From Nymphaea colorata (taxonomy: Eukaryota; Streptophyta; Magnoliopsida; Nymphaeales; Nymphaeaceae): a DNA stretch of 64,000 nucleotides. Under the pieces are notes generated by a model. That model had not been told where the DNA came from, searched no databases, and worked only from the letters and a program-made list of their open reading frames with translations. The stretch is from assembly GCF_008831285.2 (NCBI RefSeq), contig NC_045144.1, forward strand, positions 18,367,716-18,431,715, read 5' to 3'. Every line of letters begins with the position of its first letter. Position 1 is the first letter of the stretch. Shown piece after piece: positions 1-13,124 of this stretch. Position numbers and translations under genes: made by a program.

Positions 1-695
1 AAAAAAAAAATCTTAATTTCACGAATTATTCGGCGCATTTTTTTTAATGCCTCTATTAAACATCAGAATCACTAAGATAGTGATTTGCCAGATTGAAGGT
101 CTTTGATTATTCCCAACAGTTCTGAGATCATCTGGCAACCACTCATCTCTCTCTCTTGAAATCGCTTATAAAATTAACAAGAAGAGAAAGCGCGTCCGTC
201 CTTTCTTTGCATGTTTTGAGCATGTCCAAAATTTGGTAACAAGCTGTCAAAGCCTTTTTGTTGTTTATCATCACATTAATGGTGGTAGGCACGTGGTGCC
301 AGGAGTTTTTTTCTTTTAAAGGGTATTTTTGTCTTTTTCTAAACTTTTTTTTTCCTCCTGGAGGTTTTTTTTTCATTTTTGTGGGTCAGTTGAACAGCAT
401 TTTAGCTAGAAAAAAAAAACTTTAAAGGAAAAATTGGAAATAAAAATATTTTATGAGTGTCTTATGAATTGTCAACTTATTAATATGTATTTAATTTTGA
501 ATCAAATTCATAAAAAAATGACATCATATTCTTATTTTCAGATACCCCCTTAATGACGTACACATCCTGAGGATGTGCCCTATAAAACTGTGTGATGGGT
601 ATTTTTCATTTTTTTTAAAACAATATTTTACTTTTGGCCCTACAAGGGTCCTCTTTTAAAAAAAAAAAAATCATATGAGGGCATTTTGATTTGAT

Positions 696-726
<31 letters not shown>

Positions 727-1906
727 ATCACTCAACTTACTTATGAAAACCATATGTTCCATTGTAATGGATGGTTGAAAGATATATAAATACAATAAGG
801 TGATGAGATTGTACAATGGTTGTAATTTTGAGGATGAGGAAACAAATATTTGTATAACAAAAACTGAATTTCAAATTCATATTTGTGAAATCCACTGTTT
901 AAATGTAAAGGTTCTTGAGAATTTAAGGGAGCTTGTGTGCCCTTGCTTTGTATGTGGCTCTGCCATTCCTCATTGAATGACTTTTTCAAAACAAGAAAGT
1001 AATGACTTTAATTAAACAAGCTCCATGGACAGCATTACTGAGTCCTTTATCATTTTTTTATTTAAAAGCAAAAATATTTAACAAACCCAAAAGTACTTTG
1101 ATATTTCAATTTCATACCACCCAAAAACTGTTTTATTTTGGCAGCCCCTTAATTTTAAGCACCTTGGTCCATAGCAACTGGACACCAATAGAAAAGCAAT
1201 GCATCATGTAGAAATAAAGAACATTGGACTTCCTATCTATCTTTTTTTTTTCTTCCGGCTTCAATGATCTTCTAAGGAGTTTAAAACACACTGATGAGCT
1301 TCTTTCTTTTCTTGCGCAAAGTGGTGGCGACCGGAGAATTGGATGTTTATTACGTTTTCTTGTAGTTGTCTCTTGTTTGAACGAGTGGAGAGGGATTTGT
1401 TCGGTCAATTCACGAGACCGATGGTGCGTTTGATAGCTTCGGATCTTGAGGAGTTGATTTAAAATCTATTTCTATATAGACCCATGGAGCAAACAAACAA
1501 CTGATTTCACCGCCATGTAGAAAAGCTGATTTGAGACTAAACTGTACTTTTGAGGTTGGATGATAAGGAGGTTTTTGAAGTCAAATTCTCATGTCACGAC
1601 CTGACTCACTCTCTTGGTCTGGCGGATCCCAACCCGCTGCTTAGTTGCTTCGGTTCCAAGTGTTACAATCTACTCAACTTAAGGCACATGTGTTCGTACA
1701 TGTGGAAACCCTAGGTCCAAGTGTTGAATCGTACTCTGATACCATTGTAACAACCCGATCTACTCTCGAGCTCAGACTCTTGGTATGACACAGAGGTAAA
1801 GCTACAAATTTTTCATTAGGTGGGTCCAATTAAAGTTTTCAAATTTTGATAGGAGCCGAAATATCATTTTTCAAAAATTTTATATAAGTGAAATTTTTTA
1901 AAACTT

Positions 1907-1945
<39 letters not shown>

Positions 1946-3480
1946 AATTGTGGGCAGCTCGTGCAGGCTTGAGTATGTCTGAGACGAGTTGTCTCGTCAC
2001 GTCAAACCTTAAGTAAAACTTTTTCATAAGTTGGAAGCTAGAAAAATCATTGTAAATCTGTTTGATAAAGCGCATTTGATAAGAAGAACATTGACTAACG
2101 ATATAAACTGGATTGGAAAACGAGAAAGTATTATTATGTTTGCTTAAAAAATAAATACACAGATAAAAGAATTAAAAATTAAAACTAAGAAAAATTAATA
2201 TGAACAGCGTAGCGTATGACAAGCGTTAGTCCTCTTTAGATAAGCCAACAAATCAAATTGACCTGCCACGTTTGAATCAAACAGGGTCCAACTTTATCCC
2301 AGCCGGAATGCGGCCGCCTGGTAAACCCATTCCAAGAAAAGTGAGCCCTCAATTCAAACACGAGATAATCATGGCACGACTATTCAACACAATAGGGCTG
2401 GCCAATAGGCTGGTCCACTCGGCCCACCTAGGGCAAAGCCCACCTCATCAACGGATCAAGCCACTAGAGACGGGCCCGATCCCTTTAGCCATGTCATTAA
2501 GGTCATGGAATAATTCAGTCGTCTTAATTGTTAGTTCATATTAACATTCATGTGACACTTCATAAACTTCAATTTTAAATACAATCGGGCTCGATGCAAA
2601 CCCGATCGTACAAAATTTGAGTTAGCTTGAGCTTAAATTACAATTCGAGAATTAGTCAAGTTCAAGTTACATGAACTTGAATAGATTAAACTCGACTAGG
2701 CTCGTGTATAGCTAGGCATGGTTCAAACAATCGAGCTAACTCGATCCGTAAAGCTAGACCGTGGTCTAGTTTTGCCCTTGTAGAGTCGTGTTTGAGTCCG
2801 GTGAACTCGACAGTTAGTTTGTCATCGTATTGAGCACGAGCTCCAGCACGATCTGTCGAGTCAAGCTCGAGCTGACCTTGGAAAGCTCGACTTAGCTCAT
2901 ACACAACTTTAACCGGCTGGACTGTAATCCAGACCTTTCTTGGTTATGAAATGAGGAAAGAAAATGTTAATAAAGCATTTCACCTTAATCTGGATCTGGA
3001 TCTAAACCAAATTGGTGCCCACAACATATATAAATAAATATTTGCTTCGTGTGAAAAAAGCTTGAATTCAAAAGCTGGATAGGAATCCGATCTTGAATTG
3101 AAGAAAATATTACTTTTTTTATTTTGTTAAATGTTAATTAATTTTAAGTAAAAACACCCGAAAGTGTCCATCGTTACTCAAGGTCTTCAATCCAAAAATA
3201 GATTTTCAAGAAGCTTGGGACAACGAAGTTGAGCAGAGGTGACATGCATTTTGAAAGTGCTAATTAAATAAGAAGTCATTGACACCTTTTTTTTTTTTAT
3301 GGTAAATAAAAAATTATTAACCTGTGAAATATTATTTTCTAAAATTTTATATATCGTTTTTTAAAATTTTTTATAAAATAAATTAAAATTTTTAAAATGT
3401 GAGTGTAAATTAATCTGGGAGCGTACACAAATTCCGGCGAACTCAGCCGGAGTCCACCGGAACTGCCAGCTGGACGTCGT
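1..3480. other. Intergenic AT-rich DNA, no gene recognised
   Basis: No open frame here looks like a protein family. The stretch holds poly-A/T runs and (AT)n tracts near 696-722 and 1909-1942. Around 1733-1756 the minus strand reads a short LTR-like end (TTACA), then one base, then TGGTATCAGAG, which looks like an initiator-Met-tRNA primer site. This suggests a decayed non-autonomous LTR element in minus orientation. From about 2570 to 2900 the DNA is rich in CTCGA/GAGCT words but shows no coding pattern. Confidence 0.5.
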
Positions 3481-3535
3481 CAAGCCCAAACGCGGTAACT
3501 GTACCGGAGTTTCGGCTCCAACGCGTCCGATCCAT

Positions 3536-3652
3536 CACGTGCAACACGATATTTCTCGAAATAAAAAACTCACGTGAGGGAATTGAAGGAGGGTGGAGGT
3601 GGAGCAGGTGGGCCCCACACTGGAGGGTTTTTCTAATTTTTTTTCCCACGTG
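3536..3652 (+). promoter_or_regulatory. Three G-boxes (CACGTG) upstream of the JAZ gene
   Basis: Perfect CACGTG palindromes lie at 3536-3541, 3571-3576 and 3647-3652, all within 240 bp of the JAZ start codon at 3775. G-boxes are the known binding sites of MYC2-type bHLH factors, which JAZ proteins repress, so this fits the standard jasmonate negative-feedback promoter. The sites are seen directly; their use is inferred. Confidence 0.75.
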
Positions 3653-3774
3653 TTCCCTGCGCGCCTTTTTCCTTGCATATGAATCCATTCCCCTCTCAAC
3701 CTTGTGGACATGAAAAGCTTCTCCATAACCAAACTTCTTCTTTGATCGCTGTCCTCTTCTTTCCAGGCGGAGAA

Positions 3775-6547
3775 ATGATCAACGGTGCAGCCATAGATTT
3801 TTTGGACTTGCAACCGGATTTTGTGATGCATTCTCAGGTCCAGAAGCTCTCCCCCGCAGCGAGCCCGGTTCACAGTAAGTCTTTCTCCTTTTCAAGTCCC
3901 CTTGACGTCGTGTTTGATGGGTCGGAATTATGATCCTGGAAACTTTACGTGTTTTGTTCCAGGGAAATGTGGAGTAGAAGTTTAATTCCACTTTCCAGTT
4001 TAGTCATGTGTTTGATGGCTTGAAACTTTTATTCCGGCAGTTTTTTCTGCTGTTTGGTGCTCAAAACCTCTTAGCGCATGCATTGTGAATCCGTCGCACC
4101 TGGTTTTAGTTCCTGGGGTTTTTCATCATTCGTATCCTCCATTTTCTTTAAGCCTAATCTTGTATTTATGGCAGCTTTCCGTGATGATCTTGAAAGTTTT
4201 GAGGGTACTGAATTGTTGTGTGGTTGTTTGCAGGCCTGCAGAGGTCCATGTCGAAGATAGATCCCGAGGTACTGAAGAACATACTCGGTGCGAGGATGAC
4301 GGAGAGGAAGACTTCCGATAATTACCGGTTTGCGCCGCCGGCAGGCGGCCAGACGGCGAACTCATTCTTGCCGGTGTTCCACTCCGCAACCAAGTAGACA
4401 TCACTTCGTTATCGTTTTGTTTCTTTGGTTCATGTTAGTTTTCTTTTTCGGTTTCTTCTTTTCTTTTCTGAAACCTGAAAATTTCTCTCAGCGGTTTTCC
4501 GTCCGAGAGCCCGCCGGCCACTGCTCCCATGACAATCTTTTATAATGGGGTGGTCACCGTCTTCAACGTTCCATCTGACAAGGTCTTGCTCTGACCACCG
4601 CTTCTTCCTTTCTTTTGACTGTTGGTCTTTTCCAAGCTCTTGGAGTTGAGTTGAGATCCTTTCACAGGCAGAGAAGCTCATCCAGTTCGCGGCCGCCGGA
4701 AAAACGGCGCCGAGAGGAACCATCGGAGCTCCGACTCGCTTTGCCTGCCCCGGGTTCGCTTCAATTGCCTCCGTCGCCGATGAGGTCCCGATGCTTGACG
4801 GGCTAACCAATGGTGCCTCTCTCTCTCTCTCTCCTCTTCTAAATTTTTATTAAAATATATTTCTTTAATGACATTCAAAACGTGTTAGGAAATATGTTGT
4901 TTATGACAATATTTTATATGTTTCTAGACATCTCTGTAATATATAATATGCACATGATAACAAACAGAAATAATGGCGGTGGGCACCGTACATGAAATTT
5001 TAAATACTTATACGTTATTTAATATTTTAAACCATAAGAATAAAAAAAAATAATTAGATGGTGTTTATTAGAGGTCAGTACCCTTGATCTACCCTACTTT
5101 CAGAACAAAATGAAATATCTCACATATAGATTTCATGAGGTTTTTATTACTTCGTATTTGAGATCCATGGGTCAGGTTTTCGTGATTTTGTTGATGGAGA
5201 CAAAGATTTGCATCAAAATTCAGGGTTCATCAAATTAAGGATTTTAAGTCACGAGATCTAAGATACACATCTATAATCTTCATTTCACTTTCTAAACTTA
5301 ATGGATCTTAATTATTATAGCAACAGAACGCCCCCCTCTTGTCCCAACTTAACATCTTTAAATTTGTGAGGAAAAAAAACCAAATCAAATCTATGAATCT
5401 ATTTATTTAAATTTTCGGGGACTCAATTTTTTGTCCGCAAAAGGAATGCCATTGGTGTACACATTGAAGTGCGGTGAAGGTAGTATCTTGAAACACCGAA
5501 AACAAACCAATATTCCTCTCGCTCACCAAAAAATTCTTGAATATAAATTCTAAGGTACTCAAATGTCAGTAGTCCAATGGGATGTGGACACCAAACTGAC
5601 AACATGCCGCGCGACCATTGTTTTTGGGTTTATCTTTTGTTTTAGGTAGAGATTTTCCCGGAATTGCTTCACTTATTTTGACCACATATTTTTCAAGGAA
5701 GTTGTCTAAAACTTTGCTTTCTCCATGAAGCTGACTAAACTCAAAACATAAGAAGGAAGAAGAGAATCTCTTGTATGGTGGACCGGCGACACATGAAAAA
5801 ACAAACATAAAGACTTAAATATCTTATAAGTTAATTTCCACTGTCTATACTCGTACTTAGGTGCATCAACCCATACGATAGAGTATAATTCAACAGTGCC
5901 ATGTACTACAATGTTACATGTACTACAATGTTACTTGTCCTTTGAAGACCAAAGATTGAAATTCTCGAGATCTTGTCCAATTGGAGTTGCGTCACTAAAC
6001 ATATTAAGTTGTCCGAGGCCAGAGGATTTCTCCGTCCAAACCCAAATGAAAAAATCCACAAATAAAGCATGAATTCCATATATATATATATATATATAAA
6101 AGGTATGATTTTAAAATCAAGATGTAAAATGTTTGCTACTGAATCAACTAATGCACGCTTTGTTTGCAGACCTGCCCATTGCGAGAAGGAAGTCACTGCA
6201 GAGATTTCTAGAGAAGAGAAAGGGCAGGTAATTGCCGGGGCCTTAACTAACCCTCACTCTCAAGATCTTGTAAGTTCTTGGAATTTCATGATCTTCGTGA
6301 TTGTTGCTGATGTTGCATCAATTATTCCTTGTCCTTTGCAAAAGTGGGTTACCATTATCATTCATTCATGCACATAATGCATGCCTGACCCCATTGTCTC
6401 CTTTGTTTGGTGTAATAGTCCAACCTCCTTTTTGCCTTTCATAATGCCCACATGTTAAATGCCATTGCCTTCTTCCTTTTTATTTGGAGTCCGTGTTTGC
6501 CCTTTAAGCATTTTCGCAAATGGTAGGCTTCTTTTCTCTATATTTGG

Positions 6548-6597
<50 letters not shown>

Positions 6598-6818
6598 AAT
6601 TGGTAGGTGCTTAACGTAAAAGGAATCATCTTGGCGGTTGATCTTTTTATTTATGGTGAAAGATTGATATAAAATGAAAGAGAAAAAAAAAGACGTTATT
6701 TTAATAGTCTAGCATTAATTAACAATATTCTCCTTGATTTTCTCTCAACATTGCATCTTAAAAACATGCATGAATGATCAATATGGTTCCAGATGGGTCA
6801 TACGCGTGCTTACCAATT

Positions 6819-6915
<97 letters not shown>

Positions 6916-7828
6916 GGTTTTGTTGCTTGTTCTAGATGTGCCACATAGTGATGACTAATAAAAGGAGTCACGCAAATTTAGGGGATGGACCCGTGATTCA
7001 TGTGGCTGTTGTTGAATAAGTTACAAAAGAGAGGAAGCTTCCCTTGAACTTCCCCTTGTAATTGATGAGGGTACAATATTGTACACCCACCCACCTAACA
7101 CTTGTGACAATCTTCACCAAACACGCACCTAGCACCTTTTTTTTTTATTACTGTAGACTTTAACATTATGTTTATTACTTTAGAGAGAGAAAGAGAGATG
7201 TTGGCTACTTGATATTCTTGTTCGTTGTGGGCCTTGTGAGCACGGGTGGAACCAGGGTTTTTTTTAAGAGCGGGTCAAACAATTCAACCTTGGATTTGGG
7301 TAGGGCTAAACTAAACATGAATCTAAAAAATACATTGAGCAATTAATTTTTTTAATGTTTTCAATGTATTTTTTTTTTTTAAATAGTTGGAGTAGGTAGC
7401 CCACCCCCTCCGTCCGCCCCTGCTTGTGGGGCATTCTTGTACTTGCACCTTTTTCTCTTTCAACTTAAAGGATCAAACTCTCTCTTTCTCTTTTTATACA
7501 AAGCATGGGTAGTGTAACCGGTCTGGTTGTATGACATGTTGTAGCCACGCCCTCAGTTTGAGTCCTCAGGGGTGCTATCTTGATGGTATTGAGAAGTGTT
7601 GTTCTTATGATATTTTCAAGAATGAGATTCGAAAGATTATAGGAACTTCATGTAAAGGATCCAGTATGCGAATTATCATTCATGTAGAATAAAATAAATG
7701 GGAGTCAGTATTGGGTCCTATTGTTATTGAGCAGTCTTTCTCTTTCCAGCAGGCTGACTTCGGCAACACCTTACAGCCGCGACGGCGAGCCCAACGACAA
7801 GAGCTTCTTGGACGCAGCACGCGCTTAG
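3775..7828 (+). CDS. TIFY9: JAZ/TIFY jasmonate repressor, JAZ10/TIFY9-like, six exons
   Basis: Spliced exons are 3775-3874, 4234-4393, 4492-4582, 4668-4812, 6170-6227 and 7753-7828. All introns are GT/AG, the frame is kept throughout, and the product is 209 residues. JAZ proteins bind and repress MYC factors in the nucleus and are degraded through SCF-COI1 when JA-Ile is present. Exon 2 has [12 protein letters not shown], like the N-terminal MYC-binding (CMID) segment of Arabidopsis JAZ10. Exon 3 holds the TIFY motif ([11 protein letters not shown]). Exon 5 encodes the Jas degron [17 protein letters not shown], and exon 6 completes it with the PY motif (TPY) and a short tail. The ATG at 3775 was chosen over the ATG at 3673 because family similarity starts there. 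The donor of intron 3 (GTCTTG) is weak. The last intron (6228-7752) is the conserved Jas intron and holds long (AT)n tracts. Family assignment is firm; the JAZ10 clade is likely. Confidence 0.9.
6548..6594. repeat. (AT)n microsatellite in the Jas intron
   Basis: This is a pure AT dinucleotide run inside the last intron of the JAZ gene. It is likely to vary in length between individuals. Confidence 0.9.
6818..6911. repeat. (CT)n(AT)n compound microsatellite in the Jas intron
   Basis: About 20 bases of CT repeat run directly into about 75 bases of AT repeat, inside the last JAZ intron. The AT part is self-complementary. Confidence 0.9.
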
Positions 7829-9225
7829 ATCGTAGGGGATAATATACATCTAACATCTTAGCAAGTGTTACAGATTATGAGATAATGATGAAGATGATGA
7901 TGACGACGACGACGACGACGACGACAACGTTCACATGAAAGAATAGTGGTGAATGTTGAATGGTTTATTTTGTTTATGTAGCAATTAGAGATATGTATTA
8001 GGAAACATCTATGTATTAAGATGTATCACCTGACTTTCATGAGAAATTGGTTGCCTTCTTACCTCTCACTCTCTCTCATTGCTCATTTCGTCGAGGGATT
8101 GGGTGGGGAATCCGGCCTTCTTCAGCGAGACAAGACAGTGGGTCTCCTCGGCTCACCCTATATTTCAGAACCATAAATTTAAGATTTTCCACATGCCTCA
8201 AATATTCCATGAATCTCAAACAGAGGGATCATATTTTTGAGCAAATAAACCCTAATGAATAATAGCCCTTTCATCAACCCTAATCTCCTTTCAAAGCTTG
8301 GATCAGAATGAGATTTAGCTTCGCCGAAACATACAAAAACCCGCAAATGATATTTGTGACAATGGTCAATGGACAAATAAGGACATTGACAGCTTTGATG
8401 GAATCCCATGACGTGATGTGTCCAGATGCAACAGTTTCTAGCAAAAAATACAAAGAAAAAAAGAAAGATGAAAGAATGAGAAGCCCTGAGTAGAAAAATG
8501 AGTTTGGTCAGGGAACTGCAGTGTTCAAGACTTATACTCTGAACCCGTCAGGCCCCAATTTCTGATCATGACTAAAACCTAATTTTCCATTGAGATGCGC
8601 TTCTCCATTGCGAATGCATTTCACGTGGTCAATGAATTGGAAAGTTTGATCTCATCCTCAGTGGGGGAGCCACATATAGGCAGGTGTTTGCGTTTGATAT
8701 ATCTAGAATCATAAAATATTAAAATCAAAATACTCATGTTTCAAGAAATTTGAATTATTAAAAAACAGAGAATTTTATTTTTGAAATTAGGAAACCGAAA
8801 CTTGAATTTTCTTTTTTATTCCATTTCACTTTGAGGAGGAACCATGATTCTGAAAATTTCATTTTTGAATCGAAATTCCAAACCATCAAATTCCCCCTCA
8901 ACCCAAAATCAATGTATGTCATATTGCAGAAGGGGGAAGTGAAACCTTAACTTAATACAGTAACTGTGGTGATTAAATGTTGTCCACATAAATTTATGTC
9001 ATGCAACATCACATTTTCATTGTGCAGTGTGATGATCTCACTATATCTGATCTTGATATAGATATTGAAGACTACCCAGAATGCTTTCTCAATCAAACGA
9101 AAATTGATTTGGCAATTCCATTTGGAAGAAGCAACATCTTTTCCCTTTTTTTGCCTACCCTCTTTATTCCTGTTAAGCAAAGCAACCATGAATTAAAGCA
9201 CAATATCCACATGGAATACCATTTA

Positions 9226-9334
<109 letters not shown>

Positions 9335-10667
9335 GGAAAAATTAAAATAAACAGTTTTAACTTGTTTCAAGATTTATCAAAAACCAAGCATTCTTGGGTT
9401 GAGTTTCAGTCTCTCTCTCTCTCTTTTTTTTTGTGTGGAAGTTATAAACTAGAGGTTCCTAAGTTCATTGATAGAGTTGAAATTGCAAAACAAAAGGAAA
9501 AACAGCCTTGAAATATGAAAAATTGATTGGTCATTCTAGCGATTTGGAGTCATCCTGCTCATTTGTGAAGGCAGTTTGATCAATCACGATGAACAGTAAC
9601 AGTTGAGAGAAAAATAAAGGGAAAAAAAAAGTAAAAGTCATCTTTGTCGTCTGCGCCACGTACTTTTTTCTTTGTTTTTCTCTCGAACCATCCATTATGA
9701 TGAATCAACCGGTCCTCATGAATGAGTTGGTGTTTGAAGAGGTCCAAAGTTTGTTAGAATGTGAAATCAGAATCTAGCTAACCCAAGCTAACTTGTGGCA
9801 AAGAAAAAAAATAGAAGGAGAAAAATGAGTACTTTTATTTTATACTTGTGGACCTGGGGCTAGGGGTTTGGTTTCAATTAGGTCTTTTTTTTTTTTTTTT
9901 TTTTTTTTTTACTATGGTAGAAGAGGCCAAAAAGTTTACTAGCTAGAGCATTTACCCCAGGTAAAATCTAACAAGATCCTGCCTAACCTTAGGCTTGCCA
10001 ATGGAACTCTTAGGCCCTGGGACCAGCTTCAATCTAGCCTTCCCTCTCACATAAAGGGGAAAAAGAAAGTTTGACCATCAGAAATTAGCAAAACCACTTT
10101 ATGTTTCTTTATCATTTCGACTATTATGGCTAATTACACTCTAATCTAATCTAATGCAGTGTTGTGAAATCCTGATTTTACGAAAACCAAGTTTTTAAAT
10201 GAGTTTTAGAACATGATTTGTTTGTTTTGCTGATACACCCAAAGCCCGGTTTTTACCAATAGCTTGGTAAAAGTCAGTTTTCGCTCCGGCTTTGGTAGTG
10301 CCCAAACACTCTAGAAACCTGGTTTTCGACCTCCATTAGCCGTCATGCAGTAGCGTAGCTACATAAACCACGCCAACAACAAATTTTTTATTATTTTTAC
10401 TTAGATTTTTTATAATTATTTACTTATTTATATATGTTACGCTCCTTCAAAAATGAGAATTTCTATAACAGTATCCCATAGCAAAAAATTTGTGACTCTG
10501 ATTCAAACACTCGCCCCCAAAAATGGTACTTAAGCACACACCTATTATATTATATTATATTATTTCAGAAATTAAAAATGGATGATCCGATCGTTATTGT
10601 GGTTCAAATATCAGGGTGTAATTTTTTGGGCAAGCCAAAACTGTAGGTGCACATAAAAGCCTCACGA

Positions 10668-10770
10668 GTAAGGGTGGGCATCGGGCCGGGGGCCAGGCCC
10701 AATATGGCGGGCCCGCGGCGGCCCGGCATGGCGGGCCGGCGGCGGCCCGGCCTGACGCCCAGGCCTACTC
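10668..10770. repeat. GC-rich repeat, possible hAT-type transposon end
   Basis: The stretch is dense in GGGCC/GGCCC words after the phrase AAGGGTGGGCATCGGGCC. It stands out against AT-rich surroundings. Similar GGGTGGCAA...GGGCC termini are common in plant hAT elements, but I found no matching second end. Confidence 0.35.
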
Positions 10771-11194
10771 ACGAGATCCCATCCTCACTATTCCGGAGAG
10801 TCTGTACTTGGATGCCGTTTCAAATTTGTTCAAGAGGAGAGGAATTCGGTCTAACACGTGTTTGTGGCAAATGGGGAGAGGAATCGCTTTCTTAGCTCTT
10901 CCCCATCTACAGGAGATTCCAATGCTAGAATGCTACGTGAAAAGATGAAAGGATCAAAGAGATGACCACCTAACCATCACCGCCAGCATACGAAAAAGGC
11001 CAGCTTTTGCTTTTATACCAGATGCGGATGGGATAAACATAGAATTGTTGGTTTGGAAAAAAATTCCCAGAAATGCTTGAAAATTCAAGAGGCCACATGT
11101 AAGGTCTGTAGATTCGGCTCCAATGGTTTGGTGCATGGCTCGTGCTAGTGGCTGGTAAATATCCGATTTTTTGTTCAAGTGGCATGGATGTTGT

Positions 11195-11450
11195 TACAGA
11201 AAACGTGTACGAGTATTATACGACAAGAAATTTCTCAGGTATAATATAGCAAAGTTGTATATCTCGGTGAATTTTTAAAAAATTCAAAACATTTAATAAA
11301 TCTTAAAAATTATAAAAAATAAAAATTAATAAAAAAAACAGCAAAAGACGACAAGTAGGGGAAAACATGGGCACATTTTTTTGTTTTTTTTGGCATTTTT
11401 TTTTAAAAAAATGGGTTTTTAAAAGTAACTTGTTTTGTAAGAAAATTTGG
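11195..11450. repeat. Dispersed AT-rich repeat, first copy
   Basis: The run beginning near GTATTATACGACAAG, followed by AAAGTTGTATATCTCGG and a stretch of A-rich and T-rich words, closely resembles 29765-30085 and, in inverted orientation, 52605-52920. A degenerate relative appears near 60295-60560. The class is unknown; no terminal repeats could be fixed. Confidence 0.6.
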
Positions 11451-12993
11451 AGATGGAGTTGCATGCACCGGATGGTGTGTGTTATAAATATACATTGAAG
11501 GAAAGAGGAGGAATTGGGGTAATAAAAGAGTTTTTATTAACAAATGTGGCATTTTTAGACTTTTAACTTTTTCATAACCTTTGTTTTTTCGTCTTTTTAA
11601 AACGCTACACTTTTTATTTGGTGTCTATGCATAATAAGCAGTCCCTTATAAGCCGACAGACCTGGTGCCATGCAGTGGCATAAGTAACACTATAGCGACA
11701 TCCCATGAATCTGCACTAAAAAATGAGATAGATTCATAGAACATTTGAACTACCGTCACATAAATATGATGCAATTTTTTGGACAGATTTACGAGACACT
11801 CTATGAGTGTCCTTGCTGCCAAACGACCTTTTCAAGTATTAAATCTACTATCTCGGCCTTTTTTTTGCAGAGAGTCCCGCGGATGTTATGCCTCCATCAT
11901 GTTATTCGAATGAACAAAAGAATAGAAAGAATGACGCCACGAATACGGCAAATTCGCAATGTCGATCATGAAGGCAGCATGAGAAATAAAAATTCTCAAT
12001 TCATATCTAGGAATCCACCCAAATCTTTGAAAAGATTATAGACACCCAAGCTTGATTGGAGATAGCTTAAGAAACAGGATCAGAAATCCCCGTTCTTTTC
12101 TGCACTCAAAAGCTAAATTTGTTTAATTATCACTTTTGTAAAAGGGTTGATGGGGATTCGAAGAATGATTAGCAGATTCCTGAGTAGAGCACATGGCTGG
12201 TTGATCTTTCTAACGAAAGTTCATTGATACAAAGAGGCATTTCAAGGCATAATGGAGCTACAGGCAAATGCAATGACCAGATAATGAATTTTTCGGGCAG
12301 TTGTGTCATGTAAGAAGGGCGTGGACTTATGTTATTTATATAATACTTTAACTTTTTTAGAACAGATTCATAGAACAGTAACTACGTATTACTTTTGGTA
12401 ATGGACCAAGACCTATTAATAGTGTTTCTACCAAAAAAAAAAAATTGTAGTTTCAAATTTTTTGAAATTCAAAGGGACAATGTTTTTCCCCTGGTGTCAA
12501 TGATGTTCTCCCCTTCATGAATGTGAATGTGAGTTGAAAGCCGTGCAGTTTTTTTTTTTTTTTTTTCTCGTTGCAAAATGAGAAAAGGAAACAAATAATG
12601 TGAAGAGAACTATACAGTTGATAAGGATTTAACGTGGTTAGATATAACTTTGCAATATGAAAAATAAGCAACGTTTTGGATTCGAATTTGAATGTAAACC
12701 CAATTGCACAAAATTTGCTTTGGTGGTAGTTGGTGGCGCTGATAAGTGGGTGAAAGTTCAGTTGTTTAATTAGATGTCCTAACTCAATCTTTAATTAGTA
12801 ACTAGAGGGTTAAAGGAAATGACAAATCCCCGTCCTCGTTCGACAGTTTTCAGGAAAACCACATAAAAATGAAGCGCTTTCCCAAAATGTAGAAAATATG
12901 AGTCCTAATTGGAATTTTCTAAAATGAAAAGAAGCCTCTGATCGACCCGAACGGTTGCCCAAATCCCTGAGCCTAACCCCCAAAGCCTCCCCA

Positions 12994-13002
12994 AAACCCT
13001 AA
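12994..13002 (+). promoter_or_regulatory. Telo-box AAACCCTAA upstream of the CHZ gene
   Basis: AAACCCTAA lies about 120 bp before the start codon. Telo-boxes are common near transcription starts of plant genes for nuclear and ribosomal proteins. Function here is inferred. Confidence 0.55.
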
Positions 13003-13012
13003 CTCTTCCTTG

Positions 13013-13015
<3 letters not shown>

Positions 13016-13064
<49 letters not shown>
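13016..13064. repeat. (CT)n(GC)n microsatellite in the CHZ leader
   Basis: A CT dinucleotide run is followed at once by a GC dinucleotide run, about 60 bp upstream of the chosen ATG. It is probably part of the 5' leader. CT-rich leaders are common in plant housekeeping genes. Confidence 0.85.
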
Positions 13065-13124
13065 TTCCCTTGGCGCGTGGCAGAAGATCGGGAGAAGGCT
13101 CTGCCCTTGAAGGGGAAGGCGGAA

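Noticed and set aside
2686..2904. 72-codon frame on the minus strand
   Set aside because: It arises from a stretch of repeated CTCGA/GAGCT words and is not protein-like.
11745..12041. 98-codon frame on the plus strand
   Set aside because: No recognisable domain, and its surroundings are non-coding. Length alone is not support.
13077..13124. Upstream extension of the CHZ frame
   Set aside because: It begins with GTG; the first ATG in frame is at 13125.
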